A DNA stretch of 64,000 nucleotides, from assembly GCA_026709025.1 (NCBI GenBank), contig JAPOTT010000005.1, positions 58,321-122,320 on the forward strand, written 5' to 3'. The notes under the pieces were generated by a model. The model had not been told where the DNA came from, searched no databases, and saw only the letters and a program-made list of their open reading frames with translations. This DNA comes from a bacterium. Its GTDB lineage: Bacteria > Actinomycetota > Acidimicrobiia > Acidimicrobiales > Bin134. The translations under genes and the position numbers were made by a program. Shown in pieces: positions 33,843 to 42,765 of the stretch. The stretch's first letter is position 1; each line of letters opens with the position of its first letter.

Positions 33843-35072
33843 CTAGTTGCCGCCTTCTTGCAACTGCACCACTCCACGAAGGAAGTCGTTGCCGTAAACG
33901 TCGTAGCCAGCTGCAACAAGATTAGCCACGGCCTCTTCGGCTATATCAGTTCGAAAAGCTCCGGCATCGGGCTCTTCAGTCAAAATGCCCTGTGAGGTAG
34001 CAACATCAATGGTCTGGTCGTACAAACCTTGATCCATCACGCCCACTCCACCGGGAGACGGCCACACTAGAGCGTTAACCTCGTTCAGCATCCAAGCCTG
34101 ATGAGATGGGCCACCAAAAGGTGGAGAAGCACCCACAACAATATCTACACAAGCTTGGAAGTTGTCACGACAGAAAATCCAACCCCGCAGCGATGCCTCC
34201 ACAAAGCGCACTGCAATATCGCGGTACATAGCATCATCTGCAAGCCTGCCAGCATCGGCCCAGATTGCATCTTGCAACATAGCGGTGCCCACCTCATTCC
34301 AATCAATTACAGCGAAGTCTTCAGGTTGAAACAATTCGCCGGTTTCTGGGTTGATTGTCTCTAATACCTGAGCATATTCGTTGTAGATCATTGCTTGGGC
34401 AGCATCAATGTCACCGTTTATGAGCGCGGTCATGTTGAAATCTTGCTGCACCAAGGTGACATCCGACTGCGGATCTAAGCCCACGCTGTTTAGGCCAGCA
34501 AACAACTCTAGTTCGTTACCAAAGCCCCAGTTGCCCACAAGCCTGCCTTCAAGATCGGTCACATCGTTAATGCCCGCATCAACAAACGACACCTGCAAGG
34601 TACCACTGCGCTGATATACCTGAGCGATGTTGGTGATGTTCAAACCCTCCTCGCGCGGTACCAGCCCTCGTGGTACCCACGAAATAGCAAAATCGGCACC
34701 ACCAGAAGCCAAAACAGTTGCTGGCACGATATCTACACTGCCATCAATAATCTCCACATCTAAGCCAACATCGTTGTAATACCCAAGATCTCGCGCAGCA
34801 AAATACCCTGCAAACTGCGATTGCGGCACCCACTGGAGTTGCAGCGAAATCTCTTGCAATTCTTCGGGAGCCGATGGCTCGTCAGTTACGACAGGCGCCG
34901 CAGAAACTGCAGTTGCGGCAGGCACCTCTGGTTCTTCACTTGCAGCCGTAGCTTGCGCAACAGGCGTGCCTGAATCTGAGCTGTCATCATCGTCATCATT
35001 CCCACACGATGCCAGCACTAGCGCAGCAGCTAGCAACAAAGCTAACAGGCGCCATAATTTTAATTGCTTCAT
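33843..35072 (-). CDS. NMT1/ThiY-type substrate-binding lipoprotein
   Basis: A 409-residue ABC substrate-binding protein. It has a lipoprotein signal with lipobox 'LASC', then an acidic run 'NDDDDDSSDSGT'. 'LQLQWVPQSQFAGYFAARDLGYYNDVGLDVEIIDG' is the NMT1/ThiY opening that binds pyrimidine- or aromatic-type ligands. 'MTALINGDIDAAQAMIYNE' is also typical. ATG 35072 with GGAGGG seven bases upstream is preferred to the track's 35117. It is the last gene of the LLM-permease-ATPase-permease operon. The ligand is unknown; thiamine precursors, riboflavin or hydantoin-like compounds are family possibilities. Confidence 0.86.
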   Translation of the reverse strand: MKQLKLWRLLALLLAAALVLASCGNDDDDDSSDSGTPVAQATAASEEPEVPAATAVSAAPVVTDEPSAPEELQEISLQLQWVPQSQFAGYFAARDLGYYNDVGLDVEIIDGSVDIVPATVLASGGADFAISWVPRGLVPREEGLNITNIAQVYQRSGTLQVSFVDAGINDVTDLEGRLVGNWGFGNELELFAGLNSVGLDPQSDVTLVQQDFNMTALINGDIDAAQAMIYNEYAQVLETINPETGELFQPEDFAVIDWNEVGTAMLQDAIWADAGRLADDAMYRDIAVRFVEASLRGWIFCRDNFQACVDIVVGASPPFGGPSHQAWMLNEVNALVWPSPGGVGVMDQGLYDQTIDVATSQGILTEEPDAGAFRTDIAEEAVANLVAAGYDVYGNDFLRGVVQLQEGGN

Positions 35073-35100
35073 TGTTTTCCCTCCAATATGTGTTTGGTTT

Positions 35101-35895
35101 TTATTCATGCGAACCATTACGACTGGCCAAATGCCACGGCATTACCAACCTCTCTAGCAGCACCGCCCCAAAATACAGCACAGCACCTATAGCAGTGCCT
35201 GCCAACACTGCTGCCCAAGCGGTATCGTATCTAGTAAGGCCCGCCGACTGCGTAATTATAGGGCCGAGGGCATCTTGGCGACCCCCAAAATACTCGGCAA
35301 CAATAGCTGCTATTACCGCTAGCGATGTAGCCAACTTAAGAGCGGTAAAGAAATAAGGCATTGCGTTGGGGATTCGCACCTCTCGGGCGATGCGCGACCT
35401 GCTCGCCGCATAGGATTCCATCAACTCAATCTGACTACGATCCACCTGCGTAAGGCCCCTAGCAGTGTTTATGAAGATTGGGAAAAACACCAGCGCTACT
35501 ACGATTGCCTGATTAGAACGAGGCGAGGTAAGCCCAAACCAATTGTTGAAGATCGGGGCCAAAGCGATGATGGGAACAGCATTGATGGCCACTGCCAGCG
35601 GCGTGATGGTTTCGTTAGCTGCGCGAAACCGCGTAACTAACAGCGCCGCCAACACCCCCAACACAATGCCCACGCCCAAACCCGAGACCACAACAAAACC
35701 AGTGATGCGCGCTCCTTGAGACACCGCATCCCAGTTGTCTACCAACGCAGCTACAATCTCTATGGGCGCAGGCAGCACAAAACCATCTGGATCTAATAGT
35801 CCAAGGGCCCCTTGCCACACCCCGAAAATAACCAACCCAGCCACAATGGGAGCAGAAAAACTCTTCGCTGTGTTGGTAATTCTTGCGCTGTTCAT
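35101..35895 (-). CDS. ABC transporter permease (SsuC/ThiX-type)
   Basis: A 264-residue BPD-type inner-membrane subunit with about six spans. The EAA loop reads 'ELMESYAASRSRIAREVRIPNAMPYFFTALKL', which docks on the ATPase. The start overlaps the ATPase stop as ATGA. It forms a transporter with the neighbouring second permease and the NMT1-type binding protein. Confidence 0.88.
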   Translation of the reverse strand: MNSARITNTAKSFSAPIVAGLVIFGVWQGALGLLDPDGFVLPAPIEIVAALVDNWDAVSQGARITGFVVVSGLGVGIVLGVLAALLVTRFRAANETITPLAVAINAVPIIALAPIFNNWFGLTSPRSNQAIVVALVFFPIFINTARGLTQVDRSQIELMESYAASRSRIAREVRIPNAMPYFFTALKLATSLAVIAAIVAEYFGGRQDALGPIITQSAGLTRYDTAWAAVLAGTAIGAVLYFGAVLLERLVMPWHLASRNGSHE

Positions 35896-36659
35896 GCTTC
35901 GGCTTCCCGCAAGGCCGTACGTACCTCGGTTACCTTCTTGAAAAATGCTGGGTCGTCGCGCAAAGCCACTCCCCGGTCGTCCAAATCCACAGCAATGTTG
36001 GCTGCGATTGCCCCTGGGCGAGCCGACATCACAACCACCCGAGTAGACAAAAAAACCGCTTCAGGAATGGAGTGCGTAACAAACACCACTGTGGTATCTG
36101 TCTGCTCCCAAATCCGCAGCAACTCAACTTGCATGTGCTCGCGGGTCATCTCATCTAGTGCCCCAAACGGTTCATCCATCAACAACAATACAGGGCTGAA
36201 TGCAAGCGCTCTGGCGATGGCTACTCGCTGCTGCATGCCACCAGACAACTCTCGGGGATGATGTTTGGCAAACTCAGCGAGCTTCACCAACTCCAACATC
36301 TCTGCAGATCTGGCTCGGCGCTTTGTTCTTGACCATCCCATAAGCTCTAGGGGAAGCTCAATGTTTTTGGCAACGGTGCGCCAGTCAAAAAGGCCCGCCG
36401 TCTGAAAGGCCATGCCGTAATCCCTATCTAAGCGAGCTTGTTCGGCAGCCTTGCCGTGTACTTGTACCTGCCCTGAAGACGGTGCAATGAGCGAGCCAAT
36501 CAAGCGCAACAACGTGCTTTTGCCGCAGCCTGAGGGGCCAATAAGGGTGATGAACTCACCTGGTTCTACCGTGAGGTTGATCTCCGCCAAAGCGTTTACC
36601 TCATTGCTCCGACCACGGTTAAACACCTTGGTTGCCCCACATATCTCAATAGCGTTCAT
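35892..36659 (-). CDS. ABC transporter ATP-binding subunit (SsuB/TauB-type)
   Basis: A 255-residue ABC ATPase. Walker A is 'GPSGCGKST', the Q-loop lies in 'AFQTAGLFDW', the signature is 'LSGGMQQR', Walker B is 'LLLMDEPFGALDE', and the switch His is in 'VFVTHSIPEA'. This matches the nitrate/sulfonate/taurine/thiamine-precursor group. ATG 36659 has AAAGGTG about ten bases upstream; the track start 36704 overlaps the previous gene needlessly. Confidence 0.92.
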   Translation of the reverse strand: MNAIEICGATKVFNRGRSNEVNALAEINLTVEPGEFITLIGPSGCGKSTLLRLIGSLIAPSSGQVQVHGKAAEQARLDRDYGMAFQTAGLFDWRTVAKNIELPLELMGWSRTKRRARSAEMLELVKLAEFAKHHPRELSGGMQQRVAIARALAFSPVLLLMDEPFGALDEMTREHMQVELLRIWEQTDTTVVFVTHSIPEAVFLSTRVVVMSARPGAIAANIAVDLDDRGVALRDDPAFFKKVTEVRTALREAEA

Positions 36660-36672
36660 ACCACAGCACCTT

Positions 36673-37629
36673 TCACACCACAGCACCTTTGCCTTGCCGA
36701 CCAACCACCAGCCGCTCCACTCCTATAACCACCAAAAACACGAATATCCCCAATACCGCTGCCCCCAGCACGCTAGCAAATAAGCGGTCGGGGCCGGTTG
36801 TGTAGTTAAAAGCTTCACGCAGTATCCGCCGCCCCAGCCCTCCTTCCACACCTGCTGAAATCTCCCCCACAATGGCGCCCACAATGCTAGAGGTAGCCGC
36901 AATCTTGAACGCCGCAAAAAGATAGGGCAACGAAGCTGGCAGCCGGAGCCTCCATAAGGTTTGCCCCCAGTTGGCCGCATACGATGCCATCAACTCCTTG
37001 TTCTCTGGGCGAGCCGCTTGCAGTCCCCGCAAACCGTTCACTGCTACTGGGAAAAAGGTGAGATAGGTGGCAATGATTGCCACCGACATCCAGTTTTGCC
37101 ATTCCCAGGGGAACACATCAAAGTTCTTTCTACCCCAAATAACGATAATGGGCGCAATGGCGATAAGAGGAATGGTCTGGCTAGCTATCACATAAGGCAA
37201 CAGGCCCTGTTCCAAACGCCGCCATTGTGCCAACACAAGGGCAATGGCCATACCAATAATCAAACCCACCACAAAACCTACCGCAGCCTCCCGCAAGGTA
37301 AACAACGCCTCGTCAAACAAAATCTTTATGTATATCTGATCTTGACCGCCGGGGGTTTCACCAAACTGCCCGAAGATCTCACTAAGCGGCGGCATGTTGA
37401 GGTTGTCTGTGCGAGGCAGCACCGAGCCAACCACTGCCCAATCCTGCTGAGCATCATCTATAGCCTGCCCAAACGCCTTATACCCGGTGTAGAGCCCCGC
37501 CAATAACGCCAAGAAAACCACGAAGGTCACCGTCTTTCGCACCATGCGTGCCAAAGCATCTCGCCGCGCCTCCGAAGTGGCTTGTTGTGTGGAACGTTGA
37601 TCGCGAACTAGCGGATCTTCACTGGGCAT
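36673..37629 (-). CDS. ABC transporter permease (SsuC/ThiX-type)
   Basis: A 318-residue permease with an N-terminal cytoplasmic stretch of about 30 residues and about six spans. The EAA loop is 'ELMASYAANWGQTLWRLRLPASLPYLFAAFKI'. It differs clearly from the other permease of the operon, so the transporter core is probably a heterodimer. It lies 13 bases downstream of the LLM gene. Confidence 0.88.
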   Translation of the reverse strand: MPSEDPLVRDQRSTQQATSEARRDALARMVRKTVTFVVFLALLAGLYTGYKAFGQAIDDAQQDWAVVGSVLPRTDNLNMPPLSEIFGQFGETPGGQDQIYIKILFDEALFTLREAAVGFVVGLIIGMAIALVLAQWRRLEQGLLPYVIASQTIPLIAIAPIIVIWGRKNFDVFPWEWQNWMSVAIIATYLTFFPVAVNGLRGLQAARPENKELMASYAANWGQTLWRLRLPASLPYLFAAFKIAATSSIVGAIVGEISAGVEGGLGRRILREAFNYTTGPDRLFASVLGAAVLGIFVFLVVIGVERLVVGRQGKGAVV

Positions 37630-37642
37630 CTCTAGATATCTT

Positions 37643-38701
37643 CTAGGTGGCCTGAGTTGGTGGCATCTGCATAGGAGGTGTGGGGATGAAGGTAGGCGAT
37701 GGAGCCGCCATTGCGGGAATGATCTGCTCGCCGTAAGCCCTTAGGGTTTCTGTTTGTTGATCATGCATAAGGTAAATCGCAAACTGATCCACCCCGAGGC
37801 TCTCTAGTTCCCGCAAGCGCGTCAAGTGGGCCGCTGTGTCTCCCAGCAAGCAGAACCGATCGATCACCTCATCGGGCACAAAATCGGTGTGGTCATGGCC
37901 CGCTTTACCGTGGCCGCTGTAATCGTAACCCTCCCGACCTGCGATGTAATCGGTTAAGGCTTGGGGAACACCTATACCCTGATTGCCATAACGGGCAACT
38001 AGATCGGCCACATGGTTGCCCACCATGCCGCCAAACCAACGACATTGCTCACGCTGATGCGTGATGTCGTCTCCCACATACGCCGGGGCAGCCACGCAGA
38101 TATACAAGCTGTTTGGATCACGACCTGCTTCTTCAGCTGCGGTGCGTACTGCGGCGATTGTCCACTCGGCTATGGCAGGGTCGGCTAGCTGCAAGATAAA
38201 GCCATCTGTCTCACTACCGCAAAGCGCAAGCGCCTTAGGGCCATAAGCGGCCATCAGTATCTTTAATTCCGAGTTGTTAGCCCAGGCCAAGCGCTGCTGC
38301 GTGTTGTTATAGGTGGTTTCACAACCTTCGGCAAGGTGTTTGATCACCCGCATTGCTTCGCTCAACGTGGCTAAGCTGCGGGGCTTATGCCCAATTACCC
38401 GCATTGCTGAATCGCCCCGGCCAATGCCACATACAGTGCGGTTGCCAAACATCTCATTCAAGGTGGCAAACATGGATGCGGTCACAGTCCAATCACGGGT
38501 GCCCGGGTTGGTAACCATCGGCCCAACAACCATGTTGTTGGTGGCCGACAGCATCTGGCTGTAGATAACAAAGGGCTCTTGCCACAACACATGGCTGTCG
38601 AAAGTCCAGCCATAGCCGAACCCCATCTCCTCGGCCTGTTTCGCTAACTCCACCACCCGCCACGCTGGCGGATCGGTTTGAAACACGACTCCGAAATCCA
38701 T
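37643..38701 (-). CDS. LLM-class F420-dependent oxidoreductase (TIGR03842-like)
   Basis: A 352-residue luciferase-like monooxygenase-fold protein. The start 'MDFGVVFQTDPPAWRVVELAKQAEEMGFGYGW' matches the TIGR03842 group of F420-dependent LLM enzymes. 'NPGTRDWTVTASMFATLNEMF' and 'GIGRGDSAMR' follow. The reaction is unknown; the fold supports F420H2- or FMN-linked redox on small organics. The ATG at 38701 has GGGGGG about six bases upstream, and the track's ATG at 38719 is less likely. It leads an operon with an NMT1-type importer, so it may process the imported compound. Confidence 0.87.
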   Translation of the reverse strand: MDFGVVFQTDPPAWRVVELAKQAEEMGFGYGWTFDSHVLWQEPFVIYSQMLSATNNMVVGPMVTNPGTRDWTVTASMFATLNEMFGNRTVCGIGRGDSAMRVIGHKPRSLATLSEAMRVIKHLAEGCETTYNNTQQRLAWANNSELKILMAAYGPKALALCGSETDGFILQLADPAIAEWTIAAVRTAAEEAGRDPNSLYICVAAPAYVGDDITHQREQCRWFGGMVGNHVADLVARYGNQGIGVPQALTDYIAGREGYDYSGHGKAGHDHTDFVPDEVIDRFCLLGDTAAHLTRLRELESLGVDQFAIYLMHDQQTETLRAYGEQIIPAMAAPSPTFIPTPPMQMPPTQAT

Positions 38702-38875
38702 TGCAACCCCCCATTGCATCGGCTACCAAGAAAAGCAGCAACCTAGCAGATCAGACCATCACCAACAATACCGACCCTACTCGCATGATTAAACAACTCA
38801 AACCTGTGGCAATTTATAAGATGGGCTTGGTTAGAGGTTTCGCCTAGATTGAAGATTGCCACGAACAGGGAGACC

Positions 38876-38907
38876 CTCACCCTATGTGTTGGCTCACCCT
38901 ATGTGTT
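38876..38907. repeat. 15-bp direct repeat between FAD oxidoreductase and LLM operon
   Basis: CTCACCCTATGTGTT occurs twice with a 17-base period just after the FAD gene's stop. On the minus strand it lies about 175-205 bases before the LLM start, so it could belong to that operon's control region. No TPP riboswitch motif is visible in this 208-bp gap. Confidence 0.65.
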
Positions 38908-38909
38908 AA

Positions 38910-40136
38910 CTATTCCACAGCTATGCCAGCGATGGCCTGAGCGATTCTGCGTGCTGCGTGCCTTGCGCCCCAAAGGTTGCCAGCTGCGGGGCCCAGGGTA
39001 TGGGTGGCTAAGCGACCCATGACATGCACAGGGCAAGCACCAACCCGTAAGTGATCATCGGTTATTGGCAAGCCGCCAATGGTAGTGATGTTTGGCAGCA
39101 GTGGCTCACAACACTGGAGCGATCCAAGGTGAGGCGTGGTACCCGTAGCAAGCCACACCCGATTGGCTCTGATGGACTCGCCGCTAGTGAGCCCAAGGCA
39201 ATAGCCATCTGGCACCGAGGTGGCTTCAAGCACTTGGGTAGCCTCATGAACGGTTACCCGGCTCTGGCTCAACTGCTCATGCATCCATTGGGGTATGGTG
39301 CCTCCGCCACGGGCTTGCTTGGCGAGCTCGAAGCGTTGCTGCGGGTTTGTGCAGGCTTCAAATTCGCTCAGGTACTTAGGCCCCAGCCATCCTGGATCTG
39401 TATCAAAGGAGCGAACCTGAAGCTCTCGCCGCGCTATTAGATCTACCGTGGCACCGCGACCTGCCGCCCCAGTAGCAAGATGTACTGCGGTCAACCCGCC
39501 ACCAACCACCACAATCCGTTGGCCAGCCAAATCCGAAAGCGCACCCAGGTTAACATCATCGCTGTGAGCTATTTCGCCTTGGCGATTAGCTTGGGCTTGG
39601 TTTTGGCCAGCGTTTTCTGCTGAGCCTTGCAGGTGCTGCGCCCAAGAAGGGATCAACTTGTGGCGCGGGTTAGCGGCCACAACAAGCCGATCTGCCACGA
39701 TTTGTGGGCCAAATGTTTCGATCCGAACTCCTGTGCCATCAGCCTCAGCAGTTACACGATTGGGCCTCACCGCTAACGGATTGGGGAGCTTAGCCTGCTT
39801 GATAAGATGCTGCACAAAAGCGCTAAATGCCTTTGCCACCGGCGGGTCATACGGCAGCCCCGACCGCGCAAAACCATGCTGTGTCACAAAAGAAGAAAGA
39901 GCGCCCACATCTGGGCTTGGATGATGCACACTGGGAGAGCGCAAAACATCTATGCCGAGGCGCGCAAACTGACTGTCCCATGTGGCCATCCATCTACCAG
40001 ACTGATCCACAACCACAGTTTTAGCAGCAAGCTCAGGATCAGCCCGCTTAAGGTGCAGCACCGCTGCAAGCCCGTGCGGGCCAGCACCTAGTACACAAAC
40101 CGGCGTACGAACTGCAAGCGCAGAAGCCGCTTTCAA
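38910..40136 (-). CDS. FAD/NAD(P)-dependent oxidoreductase
   Basis: A flavoprotein of about 408 residues. The FAD-binding Rossmann motif is '[17 protein letters not shown]', and a second dinucleotide fold is '[22 protein letters not shown]'. '[11 protein letters not shown]' and '[15 protein letters not shown]' are features shared with N-hydroxylating and pyridine-nucleotide oxidoreductase-like proteins. The closing '[10 protein letters not shown]' is the usual ATG motif. The track starts at GTG 40163, inside the GTPase gene. A TTG at 40134-40136 overlaps the GTPase stop as TTGA and gives a more natural N-terminus. The substrate is unknown. It is co-transcribed with the COG0523 GTPase. Confidence 0.78.
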   Translation of the reverse strand: MKAASALAVRTPVCVLGAGPHGLAAVLHLKRADPELAAKTVVVDQSGRWMATWDSQFARLGIDVLRSPSVHHPSPDVGALSSFVTQHGFARSGLPYDPPVAKAFSAFVQHLIKQAKLPNPLAVRPNRVTAEADGTGVRIETFGPQIVADRLVVAANPRHKLIPSWAQHLQGSAENAGQNQAQANRQGEIAHSDDVNLGALSDLAGQRIVVVGGGLTAVHLATGAAGRGATVDLIARRELQVRSFDTDPGWLGPKYLSEFEACTNPQQRFELAKQARGGGTIPQWMHEQLSQSRVTVHEATQVLEATSVPDGYCLGLTSGESIRANRVWLATGTTPHLGSLQCCEPLLPNITTIGGLPITDDHLRVGACPVHVMGRLATHTLGPAAGNLWGARHAARRIAQAIAGIAVE

Positions 40137-41344
40137 GCGGGAAGGTCGCAAGAAAGGTCCCACTCGGGAAGGGGGTCGCGGTAGCTAACCCATTTATTGG
40201 GCCCCTTTTCAAACTCCCTACCAGTGAGCACGCAAGCGTCAAGACGCTGGCGAATGTTAGCTTCGTCCATGTCGATGCCAATAAACACAATCTCAGTTTG
40301 GCGATCGCCAACAACTGGATCCCAGCGCGACTCAAGTTCTGCTCGTTCCTCAGGGTTTTCTAACTCCCACTCATCTTCTGGGGTTGCGGCATACCATAAC
40401 GCAAGCGGCTCAAGCACCACAGATAACCCGGCTTGGCTCCACATTGCCTGCACATCAGGCCGAGACGCGAGCCAGAAAAAGCCCTTGCTTCGCAACACCC
40501 CCGGCCAAGCCGCTCCTAGCTCACGAGCCAGCCGCTTGGGATGAAACGGCCAACGATGGCGGTACACAAATGAGGTAATCCCATATTCTTCGGTCTCAGG
40601 GGTAGGCTCCCCATTGAGCACCTGCGCCCATCCTGGAGCTGTCTCGGCTTGGGCTTCGTTGAACAAACCAGTGTTGAGCACCGTGTCGAGGGGAACATCG
40701 CCCCGTTCGGCCATAACTATCTGTGCATCGGGGTTGAGCTGTCGAACCGTAGCCACAACCTGCTCTAGGCGCTCAGGGCTCACCAGATCGGGCTTGGATA
40801 CCACAAGCACGTTGGCAAACTCGATTTGATCTATCAGCAAATCTGTTACCGAGCGTTCGTCCTCTTCGTCTCGACCCACGCCAAGGTCGGCTAACTCTTC
40901 AAGCACCTCAAACCTGTCAAGCAAGGTAGACGCATCCACAACGCTCACCATGGTGTCTAGTCTTGCTACAGACGACAGGCTGTGACCGTCAATATCCTCA
41001 AACAGAAATGTAGCAGCCACTGGCATTGGTTCGCTGATACCGGTGGACTCGATCAACAAGTAATCAAACCGACCATCCAAAGCAAGCCGACCAACCTCCT
41101 CTAGGAGGTCTTCTCGCAGGGTGCAGCAGATACAGCCGTTAGACATCTCCACTAGCCTCTCCTCAGTTCTGTCTAACGCCGCCCCTTCAGCTACTAGCGA
41201 GGCATCTATGTTCACCTCACTCATGTCGTTTACGATCACCGCCACCCGTCGGCCTTCGCGGTTCGCTAACACATGGTTTAACAATGTGGTCTTACCGGCA
41301 CCCAAAAACCCCGACAAAACCGTCACCGGCAACCGCTCACGCAT
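40133..41344 (-). CDS. COG0523/CobW-family metal-chaperone GTPase
   Basis: A 403-residue G3E GTPase. The P-loop is '[15 protein letters not shown]', the metal-binding motif is '[11 protein letters not shown]' (CxCC), '[14 protein letters not shown]' holds the G3 region, and 'VVSKPDLV' is the guanine-recognition motif. The C-terminal CobW_C domain (about 245-385) has '[21 protein letters not shown]'. Members such as ZigA/YciC/ZNG1 deliver zinc to target proteins under zinc limitation. A Zur-like palindrome lies 130 bp upstream, which supports the zinc branch. AAGGAGCC precedes the ATG by six bases. Confidence 0.9.
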   Translation of the reverse strand: MRERLPVTVLSGFLGAGKTTLLNHVLANREGRRVAVIVNDMSEVNIDASLVAEGAALDRTEERLVEMSNGCICCTLREDLLEEVGRLALDGRFDYLLIESTGISEPMPVAATFLFEDIDGHSLSSVARLDTMVSVVDASTLLDRFEVLEELADLGVGRDEEDERSVTDLLIDQIEFANVLVVSKPDLVSPERLEQVVATVRQLNPDAQIVMAERGDVPLDTVLNTGLFNEAQAETAPGWAQVLNGEPTPETEEYGITSFVYRHRWPFHPKRLARELGAAWPGVLRSKGFFWLASRPDVQAMWSQAGLSVVLEPLALWYAATPEDEWELENPEERAELESRWDPVVGDRQTEIVFIGIDMDEANIRQRLDACVLTGREFEKGPNKWVSYRDPLPEWDLSCDLPA

Positions 41345-41432
41345 GTAAAAGGCTCCTTAGCGATGGCAGACACTCAAGTTTGGGAGCCGAGACTTCTTCG
41401 GCTGCTCCTGTGACTCCTTTTGCAAACCTCAT
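41337..41432 (-). CDS. Possible 31-residue upstream peptide of the COG0523 gene
   Basis: A short ORF below the track's cut-off: ATG at 41430-41432 to TGA at 41337-41339, overlapping the GTPase start by eight bases. It encodes a peptide opening '[18 protein letters not shown]' with one Cys. AAGGTAG lies about eight bases before its ATG. It sits between the Zur-like palindrome and the GTPase, so it could be a leader peptide or coupling ORF. There is no homology that I can recognise. Confidence 0.35.
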   Translation of the reverse strand: MRFAKGVTGAAEEVSAPKLECLPSLRSLLHA

Positions 41433-41473
41433 ACCCTCTACCTTACGCTCCACTGTGTTGATGAAAACACTGT

Positions 41474-41490
41474 ATGAGAACAATTCTCAT
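41474..41490. promoter_or_regulatory. Zur/Fur-like operator upstream of COG0523 gene
   Basis: ATGAGAA-CAA-TTCTCAT is a perfect palindrome with 7-base arms, close in form to actinobacterial Zur boxes (TGAAAATnATTTTCA type) and to Fur-family sites in general. It is 130 bp before the COG0523 GTPase, a gene class commonly repressed by Zur. The remaining gap to 41678 has no supported gene. Confidence 0.7.
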
Positions 41491-41678
41491 TCCCACACTA
41501 CTCGGGCTAACCTCACAAACCAACTCCAGGCGTTGCTAACCCACATCATCAAATAAACACGCAACCCATTGTTGGGTGGGGGTAGTTAGAGTGAGGTAAC
41601 TAGGCTTCCCTTCCCCACAAACACGCGAAAGCTAAAAACAGCGATGCGACTGCTAGCAGCGTCTACTAATCTGGGCGC

Positions 41679-42740
41679 ATGCAGTCAACCTTAGAGGCGC
41701 AAAAATCTGCCGAGCCTCGTAAACCGACTTTAGTGCATGCTAGGCGTGCTGCAGCAGCATGCATTGCCGATCCGAGAGTACGGAAAGTGTCTGTGTTTGG
41801 TTCGGTAGCTAGAGGCAAGGCTGGTCGCCACTCGGATATAGATTTGTTGCTACTAGTTGATCCTGCTTGGGGGATGAACACTGCGCATATTACCGCTGAT
41901 GTTCAAGCAGCCGCAGAAAACGCCGCAGGATATCCTTGCGATATTGTGCTTCGCACGCCTGCTGTGTGGAAGCATTTGTCTCAGAAAGTATCTGCTTCGT
42001 TTGATGCCGCAGTCAACAAACACTTGGTGCCACTATTGGACAGGGATTTTGATGAAAACGAAGGAGACATAAACGACATGGGGGAACCACCAACCAACGA
42101 ATCCCTAATGGCATCATCAGTGGCCGCTCTTAGTACACGTGCAAGAGGTATCAGGCGCGTGTTCCGTGCTATAGCAGATGAGAATCTTGATTTAGTTCAA
42201 GATACTACTCCATTGGTAGTTCAAATTGCGTATGTGTCTGATCGCATCAAACAAATCCTGCAAGAGACTCACCTTGGAATTGAATTATCTTTGAAATCTG
42301 CAAGTCTGTTGGTATCAACCACCGCTTTGGCAGAGACGCATAACCTACACCAACTACTCAACGCTTTGGCAGACTTTCCTGAGAAACATAAAATGGCCCA
42401 CTCTGTTCAGGAATTACAACGCATGCAAGGCGGCACAATCCAAAATTGGCGCATTGCTGTATACGGGAATGCCGCGGATAAGCTCAATGAACACATTACG
42501 GCAGACAACGCTAACGCACATTTTCAAGCGTTCATTGTTTGTGCGGATGCGATCATGGGTTTAGCCTCTCAGGAGTCGATGCCCAGCTCAGTGCGTGAGG
42601 CAAGCGAACTGCTCGGCATGGAACTTGAAGCTCTCAAGAGGCTCAATGTAGACGCTGAGTACATATTCGCAGGTGGTGACCAGAGATCGTATAACGCTCT
42701 CCACACAGCAGGTGTGACTAAGCTATTACGTAGCCAATAA
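41679..42740 (+). CDS. Nucleotidyltransferase (MNT) domain protein with helical HEPN-like C-terminus
   Basis: A 353-residue protein. Residues about 25-125 are a Pol-beta-type minimal nucleotidyltransferase: 'VSVFGSVARGKAGRHSDIDLLLLVD' is the GSxxRG...SDIDL motif with two metal Asps, and 'PCDIVL' gives the third. After a short acidic linker, residues about 150-350 are all helical; the first part ('AIADENLDLVQDTTPLVVQIAYVSDRIKQIL') resembles the partner of antitoxin MNT proteins that contain HEPN or DUF86 folds. The RNase Rx4-6H motif of active HEPN toxins is not seen. It may therefore be an antitoxin-like fusion or an inactive derivative. It is isolated and divergent from the GTPase. Confidence 0.72.
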   Translation: MQSTLEAQKSAEPRKPTLVHARRAAAACIADPRVRKVSVFGSVARGKAGRHSDIDLLLLVDPAWGMNTAHITADVQAAAENAAGYPCDIVLRTPAVWKHLSQKVSASFDAAVNKHLVPLLDRDFDENEGDINDMGEPPTNESLMASSVAALSTRARGIRRVFRAIADENLDLVQDTTPLVVQIAYVSDRIKQILQETHLGIELSLKSASLLVSTTALAETHNLHQLLNALADFPEKHKMAHSVQELQRMQGGTIQNWRIAVYGNAADKLNEHITADNANAHFQAFIVCADAIMGLASQESMPSSVREASELLGMELEALKRLNVDAEYIFAGGDQRSYNALHTAGVTKLLRSQ

Positions 42741-42765
42741 CCTAACAGATTACCTCAACCTAGGT

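Noticed and set aside
33783-33854. GGCGGCA...ACTAGC and GCTAGTTGCCGCC as a bidirectional terminator
   Set aside because: The left arm is split by 13 bases and the right arm lies in the binding-protein coding sequence; not convincing as a hairpin.
38702-38909. TPP riboswitch before the NMT1-type ABC operon
   Set aside because: I looked for the CTGAGA and ACCTGATCTGG motifs on the minus strand; only a weak CTGATCTG-like string is present and the helices do not form.
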